IMG/VR virus record: IMGVR_UViG_3300006929_000035
Location: 1-41,860 of that record
Source of the DNA: a virus
Length of the DNA stretch: 41,860 nt
Direction: 5' to 3' (one strand)
Part shown: in pieces, positions 19,688 through 26,761 of the stretch
Layout: every line of letters starts with the position of its first letter
Numbering within the stretch: the stretch's first letter is position 1
Notes under the pieces: generated by a model
Told to the model about the DNA's origin: nothing
The model's database searches: none
What the model saw: the letters and a program-made list of their open reading frames with translations, nothing else
Position numbers and translations under genes: made by a program

Positions 19688-21228
19688 TAGATAACTCCTA
19701 TGCCCCGACTAAGAGGAGCCATAGCTCCATTAGCTGGTTCTGTATCCATCATCCAGCCGCGCCGGCGACCGTTAGACCCTAAACGCCCGTTTCGGGCAAT
19801 CCAGGTCATAGCTTGTGAGAACGCATCAACGTGGTCAGCGAATCTCCCATTTGGAAAGTTTGTCAATTCCGTAAGTAAGGGTTCAAGCCAGGGAGCAGAA
19901 GCTCCTTCTTGTGGAATCCAACATACACCGCGCTCAAGATAGACCGTCGCCGCCTCAGCGCGTTCCAATTTGCCTCCGTCTGTTTGCGGGTTGATCGCTC
20001 TTAACCCAGGCATGCGTCCTGGTATAGCTTCAATATCTTGTATGAGCGAGTTGCCTGTCGACTTATTCTCGATCAACGTGATTGACGGACTGTGCCAGTC
20101 GTGAATTTCAAGAACTTTTGGCAGAAGCAATCCATATCGTAGTCGGTCTCGCCACGCGTATGTAAGATACCAACCTTGCGGACCCTCGCTCCACTCCTGC
20201 ATGACAGAAAATGCGGCCGAACCGGAAGTTCCGCCAGCCGTGTCCCAGGAATGTATACGTCTTTTGAACTCTGGAGGGTTACGGAAATCGTATCTGTTCC
20301 AGCGATTGCGTACAAAAATGATACCGCCCGTGGCTGACGGATCACACAGGAAGGTCATTGTATAAAGCGAAATGCCTTTTTCCGCTTTTAACTGGTCAAG
20401 ACGAGTGGCAGGGAATGATCCAGGCCACAGAACAGGGCCCCAGGGATACGGTTCATCGTTGTTGATTGCAGGAAGAACAACTTTGCGCATACCAAGTCCA
20501 CCCTCATCGGAATCAGGGTTCATTGGTGATGTGAAAGTTTCCCACAAATCGTTTTCACCCCATCGGGTAAATACAGCGTCCAAGATTCCTTCGGGGTAGC
20601 CTTGCGGGTCCCGTATGAGTCGGTCCAGCAACAAACCTTTGATCCATTCTCGTTGCTGTTCCATTGTTTTTTCGGAGTACACGTCTTGTGGGTCAGTCAC
20701 GTCGTCGAGATAAATTTCCTCGAAGTGACCTCCCTGAATTGGTCCTAGTACGCCTGTGCCAAATAGCGTGGCGTCTGGACGAGCAGCGTTTGCTCGACGG
20801 ATGTACAGCGTTGACTGGTTCCACTGTTTGTTTTCGTCAGGAACAATTGTTGGAAACACCATCTTGTAACGTGGGTTTCGTTCGATTGTTTCTGCGACAG
20901 ACATGACCTGTTTGGTTGCCTGTGCAGCCGTATTCATAATGAGCAGGCGCGCACGCGTGGGGTACTTACCAATGGACCATTCGATATACATGCGCCGAGT
21001 CCTGGATTTCCAGAACTCTGGTGGTGCAGAAGTAGCTGTCGCTTTTTCTGCTGGCTCCTGTGTTGTAAGCGTGGCGATGTAATACTCGATGTGTGGAGGC
21101 AGTTCTAACGGAACAAAGTTTCCGTCGATGTCGTAATCGCCGTGGACAAACTCGCAGTAGGCGCGAAAATTGCGCCTAGCTCGCTCGGCCATGATTTCTT
21201 CGGGCCTGATACGTGTTTGTGTGGCCAC
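19687..21228 (-). CDS. terL: Terminase large subunit (TerL)
   Basis: 513 residues from GTG 21228. ATPase domain: a Walker A-like APPEFWKS at 68-75, in which Trp replaces the usual Gly before Lys74; adenine/coupling strand RARLLIMNTAAQATKQV (92-108); Walker B-like EEIYLDDVTD (170-179). RNase H-fold nuclease domain: RRIHSWDTAGG with Asp329, ITLIENKSTG with Glu387, and RFADHVDAF with Asp465/Asp468. These give the three acidic clusters of terminase nucleases. It cuts concatemers and drives DNA through the portal encoded next. It is three bases downstream of the putative small subunit gene. Confidence 0.92.
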   Translation of the reverse strand: MATQTRIRPEEIMAERARRNFRAYCEFVHGDYDIDGNFVPLELPPHIEYYIATLTTQEPAEKATATSAPPEFWKSRTRRMYIEWSIGKYPTRARLLIMNTAAQATKQVMSVAETIERNPRYKMVFPTIVPDENKQWNQSTLYIRRANAARPDATLFGTGVLGPIQGGHFEEIYLDDVTDPQDVYSEKTMEQQREWIKGLLLDRLIRDPQGYPEGILDAVFTRWGENDLWETFTSPMNPDSDEGGLGMRKVVLPAINNDEPYPWGPVLWPGSFPATRLDQLKAEKGISLYTMTFLCDPSATGGIIFVRNRWNRYDFRNPPEFKRRIHSWDTAGGTSGSAAFSVMQEWSEGPQGWYLTYAWRDRLRYGLLLPKVLEIHDWHSPSITLIENKSTGNSLIQDIEAIPGRMPGLRAINPQTDGGKLERAEAATVYLERGVCWIPQEGASAPWLEPLLTELTNFPNGRFADHVDAFSQAMTWIARNGRLGSNGRRRGWMMDTEPANGAMAPLSRGIGVI

Positions 21229-21231
21229 TAA

Positions 21232-21744
21232 CTACCTGCTCTCAACAAGAACCTCTAATTCTTCATCAGACATTCCAACAAGTTCCTCTGGAGGAACATA
21301 CGCCGGCAATTCTTTAGGTTTGTCGTTGGCTGTACGTTGTATTTGCGCCGGGGTTCTACCTATAACGCGCATCATAACTTGAGTCGCTACGTGTGAACCT
21401 TTGCGCCCACTGGCCAGGTTTAGACTTTGCGCTCGCAACTCATCTGTAAGTTTTGCTTCTCCAAAGTCCTGGGCTGTTTGATATAGTTCTGCGTTTTCTG
21501 GAACAGCTACCCATACGGTGAAGTCTGAATTGGTGATTGGGTTGTACGGATCAGCGCGTAAACGAGCGGATGCTGGTGAATACGCCTCTGAAACGTATCC
21601 CAGCATCCGCATAAAACGATCTTCGTCCAAGATCCACGCTTGACGTATGGGTGCAAGTGGATCAGAGGCTGCACGTTCGTTTCGCTCTAAGTCAGCACGA
21701 GTTTGAGCCTTACGTGTTTTGCCTTTACCTTGTGCTTGCGCCAC
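21232..21744 (-). CDS. Putative terminase small subunit
   Basis: 170 residues starting at GTG, abutting the previous TAA. A basic N-terminal tail (KGKGKTRKAQTRADLERNER) is followed by helical segments (EDRFMRMLGYVSEA, TDELRAQSLNLASGRKGSH) and an acidic C-terminal helix (GMSDEELEVLVES), a pattern seen in many TerS proteins whose C-terminus contacts TerL. No clear helix-turn-helix is evident, so the call rests mainly on its place directly upstream of terL. Confidence 0.5.
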   Translation of the reverse strand: MAQAQGKGKTRKAQTRADLERNERAASDPLAPIRQAWILDEDRFMRMLGYVSEAYSPASARLRADPYNPITNSDFTVWVAVPENAELYQTAQDFGEAKLTDELRAQSLNLASGRKGSHVATQVMMRVIGRTPAQIQRTANDKPKELPAYVPPEELVGMSDEELEVLVESR

Positions 21745-22350
21745 TTAAATTGCCTCGGTGCCTACAACTTCTTTGTGATTTGCAGTTCCCTCGTGTTCTC
21801 GACGACGTGCAGGATCTGCAAAGTGCGCCATACAAGGTTCGCAGTCAAAATGAGGCGCGTCGTAAGCGCATCCTTTGGCTACAAGTTGTTCACCTGACGG
21901 AGTGGCAGGTTCACGAGCAGCTTCAAGCTCGGCGTCGATTTGTTCGCCGGCTTCTGTCATGAACTTGTCCTCCTCCTCTGCAATTTCCGCTTCTGCTGCT
22001 GCACGAGCTCGTCGAATAGACGCTTCGAGCTTCTGGTCCCTTTCGGACTTGATGCTCAGTATGCGTTCCCATTCGGCTGACCCACGCACGTATATGCGCG
22101 CGGTCTCTTGTCCATCAGGAGAAAGAACTTCAACCGGGTTAGACACCATTTTTACAGTATCAACGGCCTGTCCTATAAAACCTATATAGACTTCCTCTTT
22201 AGAAGGGGACGTGGCAGAGATCCAGACTCCTCCTATGCGTAGTCGTCCAGGAGTATTTACCCAGTCGACCAGGTTTGCTCGTTCCTCAGCCTCTTGATTA
22301 CGGAGGGCTGTCTCGTCCGTGCGGAAAGCGTCACTAACACGACTGGTCAT
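21745..22350 (-). CDS. Putative Zn-finger protein of the packaging operon
   Basis: 201 residues; ATG overlaps the previous stop (ATGA). Residues about 30-90 are beta-rich (GRLRIGGVWISA, EVYIGFIGQAVDTVKM); 95-145 form an acidic coiled coil (ERDQKLEASIRRARAAAEAE); the C-terminus has CAYDAPHFDCEPCMAHF followed by RRREHEGTANH, a C-x8-C-x2-C plus His pattern that could bind zinc like a degenerate C2H2 finger. Its position before the putative TerS suggests a role in DNA recognition or packaging initiation, but this is not established. Confidence 0.6.
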   Translation of the reverse strand: MTSRVSDAFRTDETALRNQEAEERANLVDWVNTPGRLRIGGVWISATSPSKEEVYIGFIGQAVDTVKMVSNPVEVLSPDGQETARIYVRGSAEWERILSIKSERDQKLEASIRRARAAAEAEIAEEEDKFMTEAGEQIDAELEAAREPATPSGEQLVAKGCAYDAPHFDCEPCMAHFADPARRREHEGTANHKEVVGTEAI

Positions 22351-22637
22351 GATTGTGCCTCAATGCGATCACGCAGTTTTTGGCTGGCTTTAGTAGTTAG
22401 CGCAGAGACGAAAGCAATACAGTCGTCTGCCAGCGTATCTACTTCCTCTACTACGGTCTCTGTTGCTGGGACCAGGTGCATCCATTCACGAACACGAGAC
22501 GTGTGAGTGTCCAGTTCGCTAAGTTGGAAGCTGCCTAGCTCAACACCGCCAGCGCCTGTAGCGGTCATGCCAAGATTTTCTTTATGTTGCGTATCTGCGT
22601 ACGCGCGAGCCCTATCGGCTATGTCGTTTAGAGACAC
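22347..22637 (-). CDS. Small helical protein, function unknown
   Basis: 96 residues. I place the start at GTG 22637 because GAGGAG lies seven bases upstream; an ATG further upstream (22682) has no ribosome site. The protein is mainly alpha-helical (DIADRARAYADTQHKENLG, VVEEVDTLADDCIAFVSAL) and ends ATGA-coupled to the next gene. No family is recognised. Confidence 0.6.
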   Translation of the reverse strand: MSLNDIADRARAYADTQHKENLGMTATGAGGVELGSFQLSELDTHTSRVREWMHLVPATETVVEEVDTLADDCIAFVSALTTKASQKLRDRIEAQS

Positions 22638-22698
22638 ATTGCTACTCCTCTGTAAATGTTGTCGATCCTCGAAAGATAGCAAGAAAGCTATTCAAGCG

Positions 22699-23037
22699 TC
22701 ATTCACCCTCGTACGCGTGCACGAAATAATAAGGTTGATTTTCTTGCATGCGTCGCGCGCATGTTCCATCTTTAAGGACTTCCATAAGGTCTATAACCAT
22801 GCCTATTTCATCACGATCGACCTGTAGCTTCTCTGCCACAAGCTCACACATGGCAGAGAAGGCGTCTGATGTCGTATCTGTCACTAAACGGGGCTCTACG
22901 GCCAACGTGCCAAGCCCTCCAGCGCCTATTTGGCCCTGACGGCCTAGTAACCACGTACTAATGCCTGGATATCCGAGGGAATCCACAAGAAAGTGCACCT
23001 CGTGTTCCGCCTGGTTGACACATACAACTTCAATCAT
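22699..23037 (-). CDS. Hypothetical protein
   Basis: 112 residues. Three ATG codons lie in a row; 23037 (MIEVVCVN) is preferred because GGAAG sits six bases upstream. The start lies within the last bases of the 138-residue gene, so translation is coupled. Sequence features: a beta-rich N-terminus (EVHFLVDSLGYPGIST), a Gly-rich loop (GQIGAGGLGTLAV) and a helical acidic region (VDRDEIGMVIDLMEVL). Function unknown; early member of the late operon. Confidence 0.6.
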   Translation of the reverse strand: MIEVVCVNQAEHEVHFLVDSLGYPGISTWLLGRQGQIGAGGLGTLAVEPRLVTDTTSDAFSAMCELVAEKLQVDRDEIGMVIDLMEVLKDGTCARRMQENQPYYFVHAYEGE

Positions 23038-23446
23038 CATCATCTTCCACGAATACAGGTGTGCCGGCACCCACGTAGGCACCGACTATGTTGAAGTCGT
23101 AGAACTCCCGAGCTTCCTCGTAACTCATGTCACGCATGAGGACCTCCAGGAGTTTCTTTATTGAGTAAACACGGAGCTCTTGGGTGAATTGCCACCCTGT
23201 ACCGATAAGAGCTTCTTCAAATCCGTCCGCCTGGAGAGGCTCCTCTGTTTCCCTGATAGGACAGGGCTCAAAAGAACCGTCTTGTCGCTCTCCTAGCGCG
23301 AGTAAAGGCGCATGAGAGAGCTTAAACGTGTCTCCCGTTGCTCCGCATACAAGACAAAGCCAGATAGGCGGCGTTATTTGGATGTTCCTGATGATGTTCA
23401 ACAGCTCCTCCTCAAAAGCTGATGGGTTGCAGGTTGATCCGTTCAT
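23030..23446 (-). CDS. Conserved-looking phage protein with CxxC motif
   Basis: 138 residues from ATG 23446 (GAGG upstream; ATGA overlap with the previous gene). An N-terminal CLVCG motif could be half of a zinc site. The C-terminal segment MSYEEAREFYDFNIVGAYVG followed by AGTPVFVED matches a motif I recall from many phage hypothetical proteins. Position at the head of the packaging operon suggests a regulatory or packaging-accessory role, but no biochemical function is known to me. Confidence 0.65.
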   Translation of the reverse strand: MNGSTCNPSAFEEELLNIIRNIQITPPIWLCLVCGATGDTFKLSHAPLLALGERQDGSFEPCPIRETEEPLQADGFEEALIGTGWQFTQELRVYSIKKLLEVLMRDMSYEEAREFYDFNIVGAYVGAGTPVFVEDDDD

Positions 23447-23691
23447 GCTACCATCCTCTTAGTGGAACAACGGTAAGACCTACCGTGAAGCATGGCCAGG
23501 TGGTCAGCCTCCCGAACAGACGAAGGCCCGAGGGTCTCGTAGCATCGACAAGGGCAACACCCGGTCCGAAGTAAATCCGGTCTAGCGACGCGGCGCTCCG
23601 TAAAACATGACCCACTCCTCGGCAATTTTTTGTGGGGGAACCTACGGAGGGGGTGTGCCCAAACTTGGTCCACAAACAACGCCTCGCTCAT
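23443..23691 (-). CDS. Small Cys-rich protein, first gene of the late operon
   Basis: 82 residues from ATG 23691 with AAGG six bases upstream; the end overlaps the next ATG (ATGA), the best evidence that this frame is real. The protein is basic with a Cys cluster (RTGCCPCRCYETLG) and a further Cys near the C-terminus (GRSYRCSTKRMVA), so a zinc site is possible. Overlapping alternative frames here lack such coupling. Function unknown. Confidence 0.5.
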   Translation of the reverse strand: MSEALFVDQVWAHPLRRFPHKKLPRSGSCFTERRVARPDLLRTGCCPCRCYETLGPSSVREADHLAMLHGRSYRCSTKRMVA

Positions 23692-24216
23692 CGCAAACCT
23701 TACGCCTAATCACCCTGGGCGCTCGCAAAAGACAAACCACAGTCTTTAAGCCTCTAACACCATCCTCGTTACCCTGAAACACAGAAAATGTGTGCCGCAT
23801 CCATGAGCGGGTAGATCTATCTATACGCGAGGCGGCCCAACGTACTCCCCCCGGGTTCGCCCGCGGATACGTGCGGCCGCGTGCGTTGAAACGGATCGAG
23901 GCCTACGACGCCAAAGCTACGCAAAGCTACGGCCGACACGCTGGACAAACGTGGGGGTCGCGTGCTACCCGCGCGCATTATGCCCGATCACGCGAGCCAA
24001 AATCGGCCCATTTGACATTCACGGCAGCGTGGGGCATCACGCTCGGATGCGCGGATGACGCGTTCGCGTTCACGCGCCAATAAGGTCCCGTTCCACCCCG
24101 GCACAGGCGCGCCGCTGGCCATCGTGAAAATCCGAAACCCTGTGGTACGGTTTTACCACGTTGCTGACACGTTGTCGGCACGAACAGGTGCCCACGAGGC
24201 ACAGGAGCACATACAC
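23692..24216. promoter_or_regulatory. Divergent intergenic region between late (-) and early (+) operons
   Basis: This 525-base gap has no convincing gene and is the natural place for divergent promoters. Visible elements: ACACA-5-TGTGT dyad at 23779-23793; tandem AAAGCTACG at about 23923-23940; a TTGACA hexamer at 24012-24017 without a good -10 partner; a perfect GTGGTA-6-TACCAC dyad at 24142-24159; and an imperfect dyad around GACA-CGT-TGTC at 24163-24179. The two last dyads lie within 75 bases of the first early gene and are operator candidates. Confidence 0.4.
24142..24159. promoter_or_regulatory. Perfect 6-bp inverted repeat, operator candidate
   Basis: GTGGTA-CGGTTT-TACCAC, placed 58 bases upstream of the first early gene and followed closely by a second shorter dyad. 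There is no U-tract after it, so a protein-binding site is likelier than a terminator. Confidence 0.35.
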
Positions 24217-24720
24217 ATGGGTAGCACAACACACACATCCACCCGCACGGTCAAGTCCCCCACACGAGCATGCATGCACAAGGGCTGCGTTCGGAAGGGC
24301 AAGGCGTTCAAGACGGCCGAAGGCCGCCGCTGGCACCTCACGAACATCCACGGCGTAGGCGTCACACCCGAGCCCGCTCCCGCTCCCGAGTCCGCTCCCG
24401 AGCCCGAGCACGTGAAGCTGGAAGGCCAGCGGCTTGAGGACGACCGGGCCCTACGTGGCCCAGCTACGGTCAAGGTTGCGAAAACACGCCGTACCCGCCA
24501 CGAGGGCAACGTAGCTTGCATGAACGTACACCGGGGCACACATGCAGCGTGGTTAGACGCACAAGCGTCTACCCCGGACGTGGTGGCCGAAGCCGAAGCC
24601 ATCGTGGCCGAGACACCCGAACCCACGATCGTGAAAGCGCTCGAAGTTCTCACGCTCGGACTGGCAAGCGTGATGGAGCGCCTCACCGAACTCGAAATCA
24701 ACTCACGAGCGAACGCATAA
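24217..24720 (+). CDS. C2H2-type zinc-finger protein
   Basis: 167 residues. ATG 24217 is chosen because AGGAG lies nine bases upstream; the frame stays open further upstream but without a ribosome site. Residues about 17-45 carry CMHKGC and FKTAEGRRWHLTNIHG, a C-x4-C-...-H-x4-H arrangement like a single C2H2 finger. A Pro/Glu/Ala repeat linker follows (PAPAPESAPEPE), then a basic segment and an acidic helical C-terminus (EALE-type, LGLASVMERLTELEINS). Probably DNA- or RNA-binding; first gene of the early operon, so a regulatory role is plausible. Confidence 0.65.
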   Translation: MGSTTHTSTRTVKSPTRACMHKGCVRKGKAFKTAEGRRWHLTNIHGVGVTPEPAPAPESAPEPEHVKLEGQRLEDDRALRGPATVKVAKTRRTRHEGNVACMNVHRGTHAAWLDAQASTPDVVAEAEAIVAETPEPTIVKALEVLTLGLASVMERLTELEINSRANA

Positions 24721-24733
24721 CCCGAGTGCCCGA

Positions 24734-24799
24734 GCGGGGGCGGGCATACGTCCCCCGCACACATACCTACGACATGCCCACGTGGCAAGGAGACCTACG
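24734..24799 (+). promoter_or_regulatory. Hairpin plus start-associated sequence before the 50-residue gene
   Basis: A GCGGGGG/CCCCCGC stem (24734-24740 with 24752-24758, 11-base loop) is followed by ACCTACGAC and then AAGGAGACCTACG directly before ATG 24800. The 13-base start-associated sequence recurs in front of most early genes. Confidence 0.6.
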
Positions 24800-24952
24800 A
24801 TGCAGACCTACGTATTCACGGCGAAAGAAATGCGAGACGTAGCCCTCTCGGGCGGCAAGTGCAACCGCACGCATCCCGACAAACGCAAGCGACGCAACCT
24901 GATGGCACGAGTCCGACGTACACGTCGGAAGTACGCAGCGGCGCAAGCGTAA
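24800..24952 (+). CDS. Small basic protein
   Basis: 50 residues, MQTYVFTAKEMRDVALSGGK followed by a Lys/Arg-rich tail (HPDKRKRRNLMARVRRTRRK). The ATG directly follows the start-associated sequence. Net charge is strongly positive, so nucleic-acid binding is likely. Function unknown. Confidence 0.65.
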   Translation: MQTYVFTAKEMRDVALSGGKCNRTHPDKRKRRNLMARVRRTRRKYAAAQA

Positions 24953-24963
24953 CCCAGGCGGGT

Positions 24964-25093
24964 GAGGCAAGCTACACGCTTGCCTCGCTCGATCGGGACG
25001 TAACCCACGACACGTAGGTCACGTTGCGATCGAGCGGGTATCCTCCGCTCACACATACATCACACGTACGTAGCACGTACGAGGAGCACAACG
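24964..25093 (+). promoter_or_regulatory. Double-hairpin leader plus start-associated sequence
   Basis: GAGGCAAGC pairs with GCTTGCCTC (24964-24972 with 24978-24986, five-base loop) and CGCTCGATCG with CGATCGAGCG (24986-24995 with 25027-25036). The segment ends with GAGGAGcacaacg immediately before ATG 25094. Confidence 0.6.
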
Positions 25094-25333
25094 ATGGACA
25101 ACCTGAACACATACGTACTCGACACGCTCGCCGACACGCTCGGCCACGAACCCACACACGCCGACGTGGCCACGTTGAACGTGCCCGACACGATCGACGG
25201 CCCGTACGGGATCCCGTACCTACACGGCCTCACGAGCCACGCAGATCTGCACGCTACGTTGAACGCACGTGAGGCCACACGTGCCCTACGTGCAGCGTTG
25301 TACGCCCTACGTACCGAACTGGCGCAAAGCTAA
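25094..25333 (+). CDS. Small early protein, function unknown
   Basis: 79 residues, MDNLNTYVLDTLADTLGHEP. Mostly helical and acidic to neutral, with a C-terminal helix (NAREATRALRAALYALRTEL). Start-associated sequence directly before the ATG. The codons are dominated by ACG, TAC and CGT, as throughout this part of the window. No family is recognised. Confidence 0.65.
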   Translation: MDNLNTYVLDTLADTLGHEPTHADVATLNVPDTIDGPYGIPYLHGLTSHADLHATLNAREATRALRAALYALRTELAQS

Positions 25334-25348
25334 CACATACACACGAGT

Positions 25349-25388
25349 GCACGTGCCCCACGTGGGGCACGTGCGAGGAGGACTTACG
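25349..25388 (+). promoter_or_regulatory. 26-bp perfect palindrome plus start-associated sequence
   Basis: Bases 25349-25374 read identically on both strands: GCACGTGCCCCA, then CG, then the exact complement. GAGGAG begins at 25375, the next base, with gacttacg leading to ATG 25389. As RNA it forms a strong hairpin stacked against the ribosome site. Confidence 0.75.
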
Positions 25389-25691
25389 ATGGAAAACGAA
25401 CACACATACGAGATCTGGAACGCAATCGTGGTCGGGCATGAGCCGTTCCCCACGGACATGCTCACAGGTGACAAGTGCTGGCCACGTACGAACTACGACG
25501 AGGAAGCGATCGCACGATCACACGTGAGGTGGTCTTACCGCTACGACTACTACCCGTACACGGAACGGGTGGACAAACGTAACAGGCGCTACGTGGTGAA
25601 CGTGCAAGGCAAGGGCAACGGGCCTTCGTTCCAAGCGTGGGAGGCATGTGGCTACACGTTCAAAAACATCGAGTACACGACCATCGACTAA
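25389..25691 (+). CDS. Small early protein, Tyr/Trp-rich
   Basis: 100 residues, MENEHTYEIWNAIVVGHEPF. Rich in aromatic residues (VRWSYRYDYYPYTERV), with a C-terminal segment FQAWEACGYTFKNIEYTTID. Probably a compact alpha/beta fold. ATG directly follows hairpin and start-associated sequence. Function unknown. Confidence 0.65.
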   Translation: MENEHTYEIWNAIVVGHEPFPTDMLTGDKCWPRTNYDEEAIARSHVRWSYRYDYYPYTERVDKRNRRYVVNVQGKGNGPSFQAWEACGYTFKNIEYTTID

Positions 25692-25704
25692 CACACACGC
25701 AAGT

Positions 25705-25743
25705 GCACGTGGCCAGGTGGCCACGTGCGAGAGGAGACATACG
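25705..25743 (+). promoter_or_regulatory. 11-bp stem hairpin plus start-associated sequence
   Basis: GCACGTGGCCA (25705-25715) pairs with TGGCCACGTGC (25718-25728), followed by GAGGAGacatacg before ATG 25744. The outer arms (GCACGTG/CACGTGC) match those of the hairpins at 25349 and 26458 while the inner pairs differ. Confidence 0.75.
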
Positions 25744-26034
25744 ATGTTCACAGCTACGACATGGGCGCAACAGTTCGGCGCAATCGAGATGCCAGACGAC
25801 GTGTCACGTACGAATTGCGAGAATTCCACGCACACGCAATGCGGACAGCACACGTGCTGCGGGAACCCACGCTTCATGGGCCACGAAGCCACGTGTGCGA
25901 ACGTAAACAAGGGCTCGTGGGTAACGCGCATTTGGCTGAACACGATTCAGTTTTGCATCTGCGACGAGATGCCCGAATACATGCGAGCACGTGGCCAGAT
26001 GTGCGTCACTTGCGACGAGGAGTCGTTCGACTAA
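25744..26034 (+). CDS. Small Cys-rich early protein
   Basis: 96 residues with ten Cys in clusters (RTNCENSTHTQCGQHTCCG, FCICDE, MCVTCDEESFD) and several His. This spacing suggests one or two zinc sites. The protein is otherwise acidic. Start-associated sequence directly upstream. It is one of about a dozen small Cys-pair proteins in this operon. Function unknown. Confidence 0.65.
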   Translation: MFTATTWAQQFGAIEMPDDVSRTNCENSTHTQCGQHTCCGNPRFMGHEATCANVNKGSWVTRIWLNTIQFCICDEMPEYMRARGQMCVTCDEESFD

Positions 26035-26047
26035 CACACACGAGTGG

Positions 26048-26166
26048 GGCGTGCCACGCACGCCTCGCTCACGTAGACGTAGATCCACGTGATACACGTC
26101 TACGTGAGCGGGGACTCCCGTTCAAACCTACGACATGGGCGCAATGCGCCCGAGAGGAGACCTACG
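26048..26166 (+). promoter_or_regulatory. Three-hairpin leader plus start-associated sequence
   Basis: Three stems in 104 bases: GGCGTG/CACGCC (26048-26053 with 26059-26064); a perfect 15-bp stem, CGCTCACGTAGACGT with its complement (26066-26080 with 26096-26110); and GGGCGCA/TGCGCCC (26137-26143 with 26145-26151). GAGGAGacctacg follows, then ATG 26167. An ACCTACGACATG copy precedes the last stem. Confidence 0.7.
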
Positions 26167-26421
26167 ATGGAAACGATCTACGACGTGCTTCACACGGTTA
26201 CTGCCAACTACGACGTGTACGGCGACACGTCGGAACACGAGGCCATATCATGCACGAGCCTGTCAACCCTGCTCGACGAAGTGCAACGTGAGTACACGCT
26301 CACGGATGATGAGGTGTGGGAGTTGAAAACCGACGGCGCCACCACGTACGGCGACGAGATCGGCACCGAGACGCTCACGCTCAGCTCGTCGTGGCTGGGA
26401 GGATGGAAGGCACGTTTCTAG
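26167..26421 (+). CDS. Small acidic early protein
   Basis: 84 residues, METIYDVLHTVTANYDVYGD, acidic, with a helical middle (STLLDEVQREYTLTDDEVWE) and a C-terminal beta-like segment. Start-associated sequence directly before ATG. No family is recognised. Confidence 0.65.
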   Translation: METIYDVLHTVTANYDVYGDTSEHEAISCTSLSTLLDEVQREYTLTDDEVWELKTDGATTYGDEIGTETLTLSSSWLGGWKARF

Positions 26422-26453
26422 CCTCACGCACGAGCGTGAGCGTACATACACAA
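26422..26453 (+). repeat. 32-bp direct repeat, copy 1 (contains a hairpin)
   Basis: Begins CCTCACGCACGAGCGTGAGC and ends ACATACACAA. An identical copy lies at 26694-26725. It contains the stem CTCACG/CGTGAG. The two copies flank the 65-residue gene, each directly after an upstream stop codon. Confidence 0.85.
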
Positions 26454-26457
26454 GTGT

Positions 26458-26495
26458 GCACGTGGGCCGGTGTGCCCACGTGCGAGGAGTCATAC
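26458..26495 (+). promoter_or_regulatory. 10-bp stem hairpin plus start-associated sequence
   Basis: GCACGTGGGC (26458-26467) pairs with GCCCACGTGC (26474-26483) across CGGTGT; GAGGAG starts on the next base, followed by tcatac and ATG 26496. Confidence 0.75.
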
Positions 26496-26693
26496 ATGAA
26501 GTACATCATCGAGCACGAGTACACGGAACGTAGCGTAGACCAGTACGAGGTCGAAGCTGACACGCACGAGCAGGCACTCGCCATCGTGCAGGACGAACTA
26601 GGCGAGTACGCAATCGTGGGCAGCGCGTTGCAAGAGCGTACGTCGCTCTCGTACACGACGCGACCTGCGAGCGAGTACAAGCAGGGCAGCTAA
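26496..26693 (+). CDS. Small acidic early protein
   Basis: 65 residues, MKYIIEHEYTERSVDQYEVE, acidic, with an alpha/beta pattern (strand, helix ADTHEQALAIVQDELGEYAI, strand) that resembles small single-domain phage proteins. It lies exactly between two identical 32-bp repeats, suggesting it moves or was duplicated as a cassette. Function unknown. Confidence 0.65.
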   Translation: MKYIIEHEYTERSVDQYEVEADTHEQALAIVQDELGEYAIVGSALQERTSLSYTTRPASEYKQGS

Positions 26694-26725
26694 CCTCACG
26701 CACGAGCGTGAGCGTACATACACAA
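26694..26725 (+). repeat. 32-bp direct repeat, copy 2
   Basis: Identical to 26422-26453 and 272 bases downstream of it. It starts directly after the TAA of the 65-residue gene. Confidence 0.85.
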
Positions 26726-26730
26726 CACGT

Positions 26731-26761
26731 GTGGGCCAGCGTGCCCACGAGGAGACCTACG
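26731..26761 (+). promoter_or_regulatory. Hairpin plus start-associated sequence
   Basis: GTGGGC (26731-26736) pairs with GCCCAC (26743-26748) across CAGCGT, followed immediately by GAGGAGacctacg and ATG 26762. Resembles the hairpin at 26458 with the outer GCACGT arm missing. Confidence 0.7.

Noticed and set aside
23448-23675. Alternative 75-codon minus-strand frame in the same place as the 82-residue gene
   Set aside because: It lacks the ATGA coupling to the next gene that supports the 82-residue frame.
24012-24040. TTGACA hexamer as a sigma-70 promoter
   Set aside because: At the right distance there is only CATCAC instead of a -10 box, so I do not call a promoter.
24153-24788. Minus-strand frame of 211 codons opposite the zinc-finger gene
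   Set aside because: No ribosome site; composition (Ser/Arg/Ala/Val) mirrors the plus-strand gene, which has a better start and a recognisable zinc-finger pattern.
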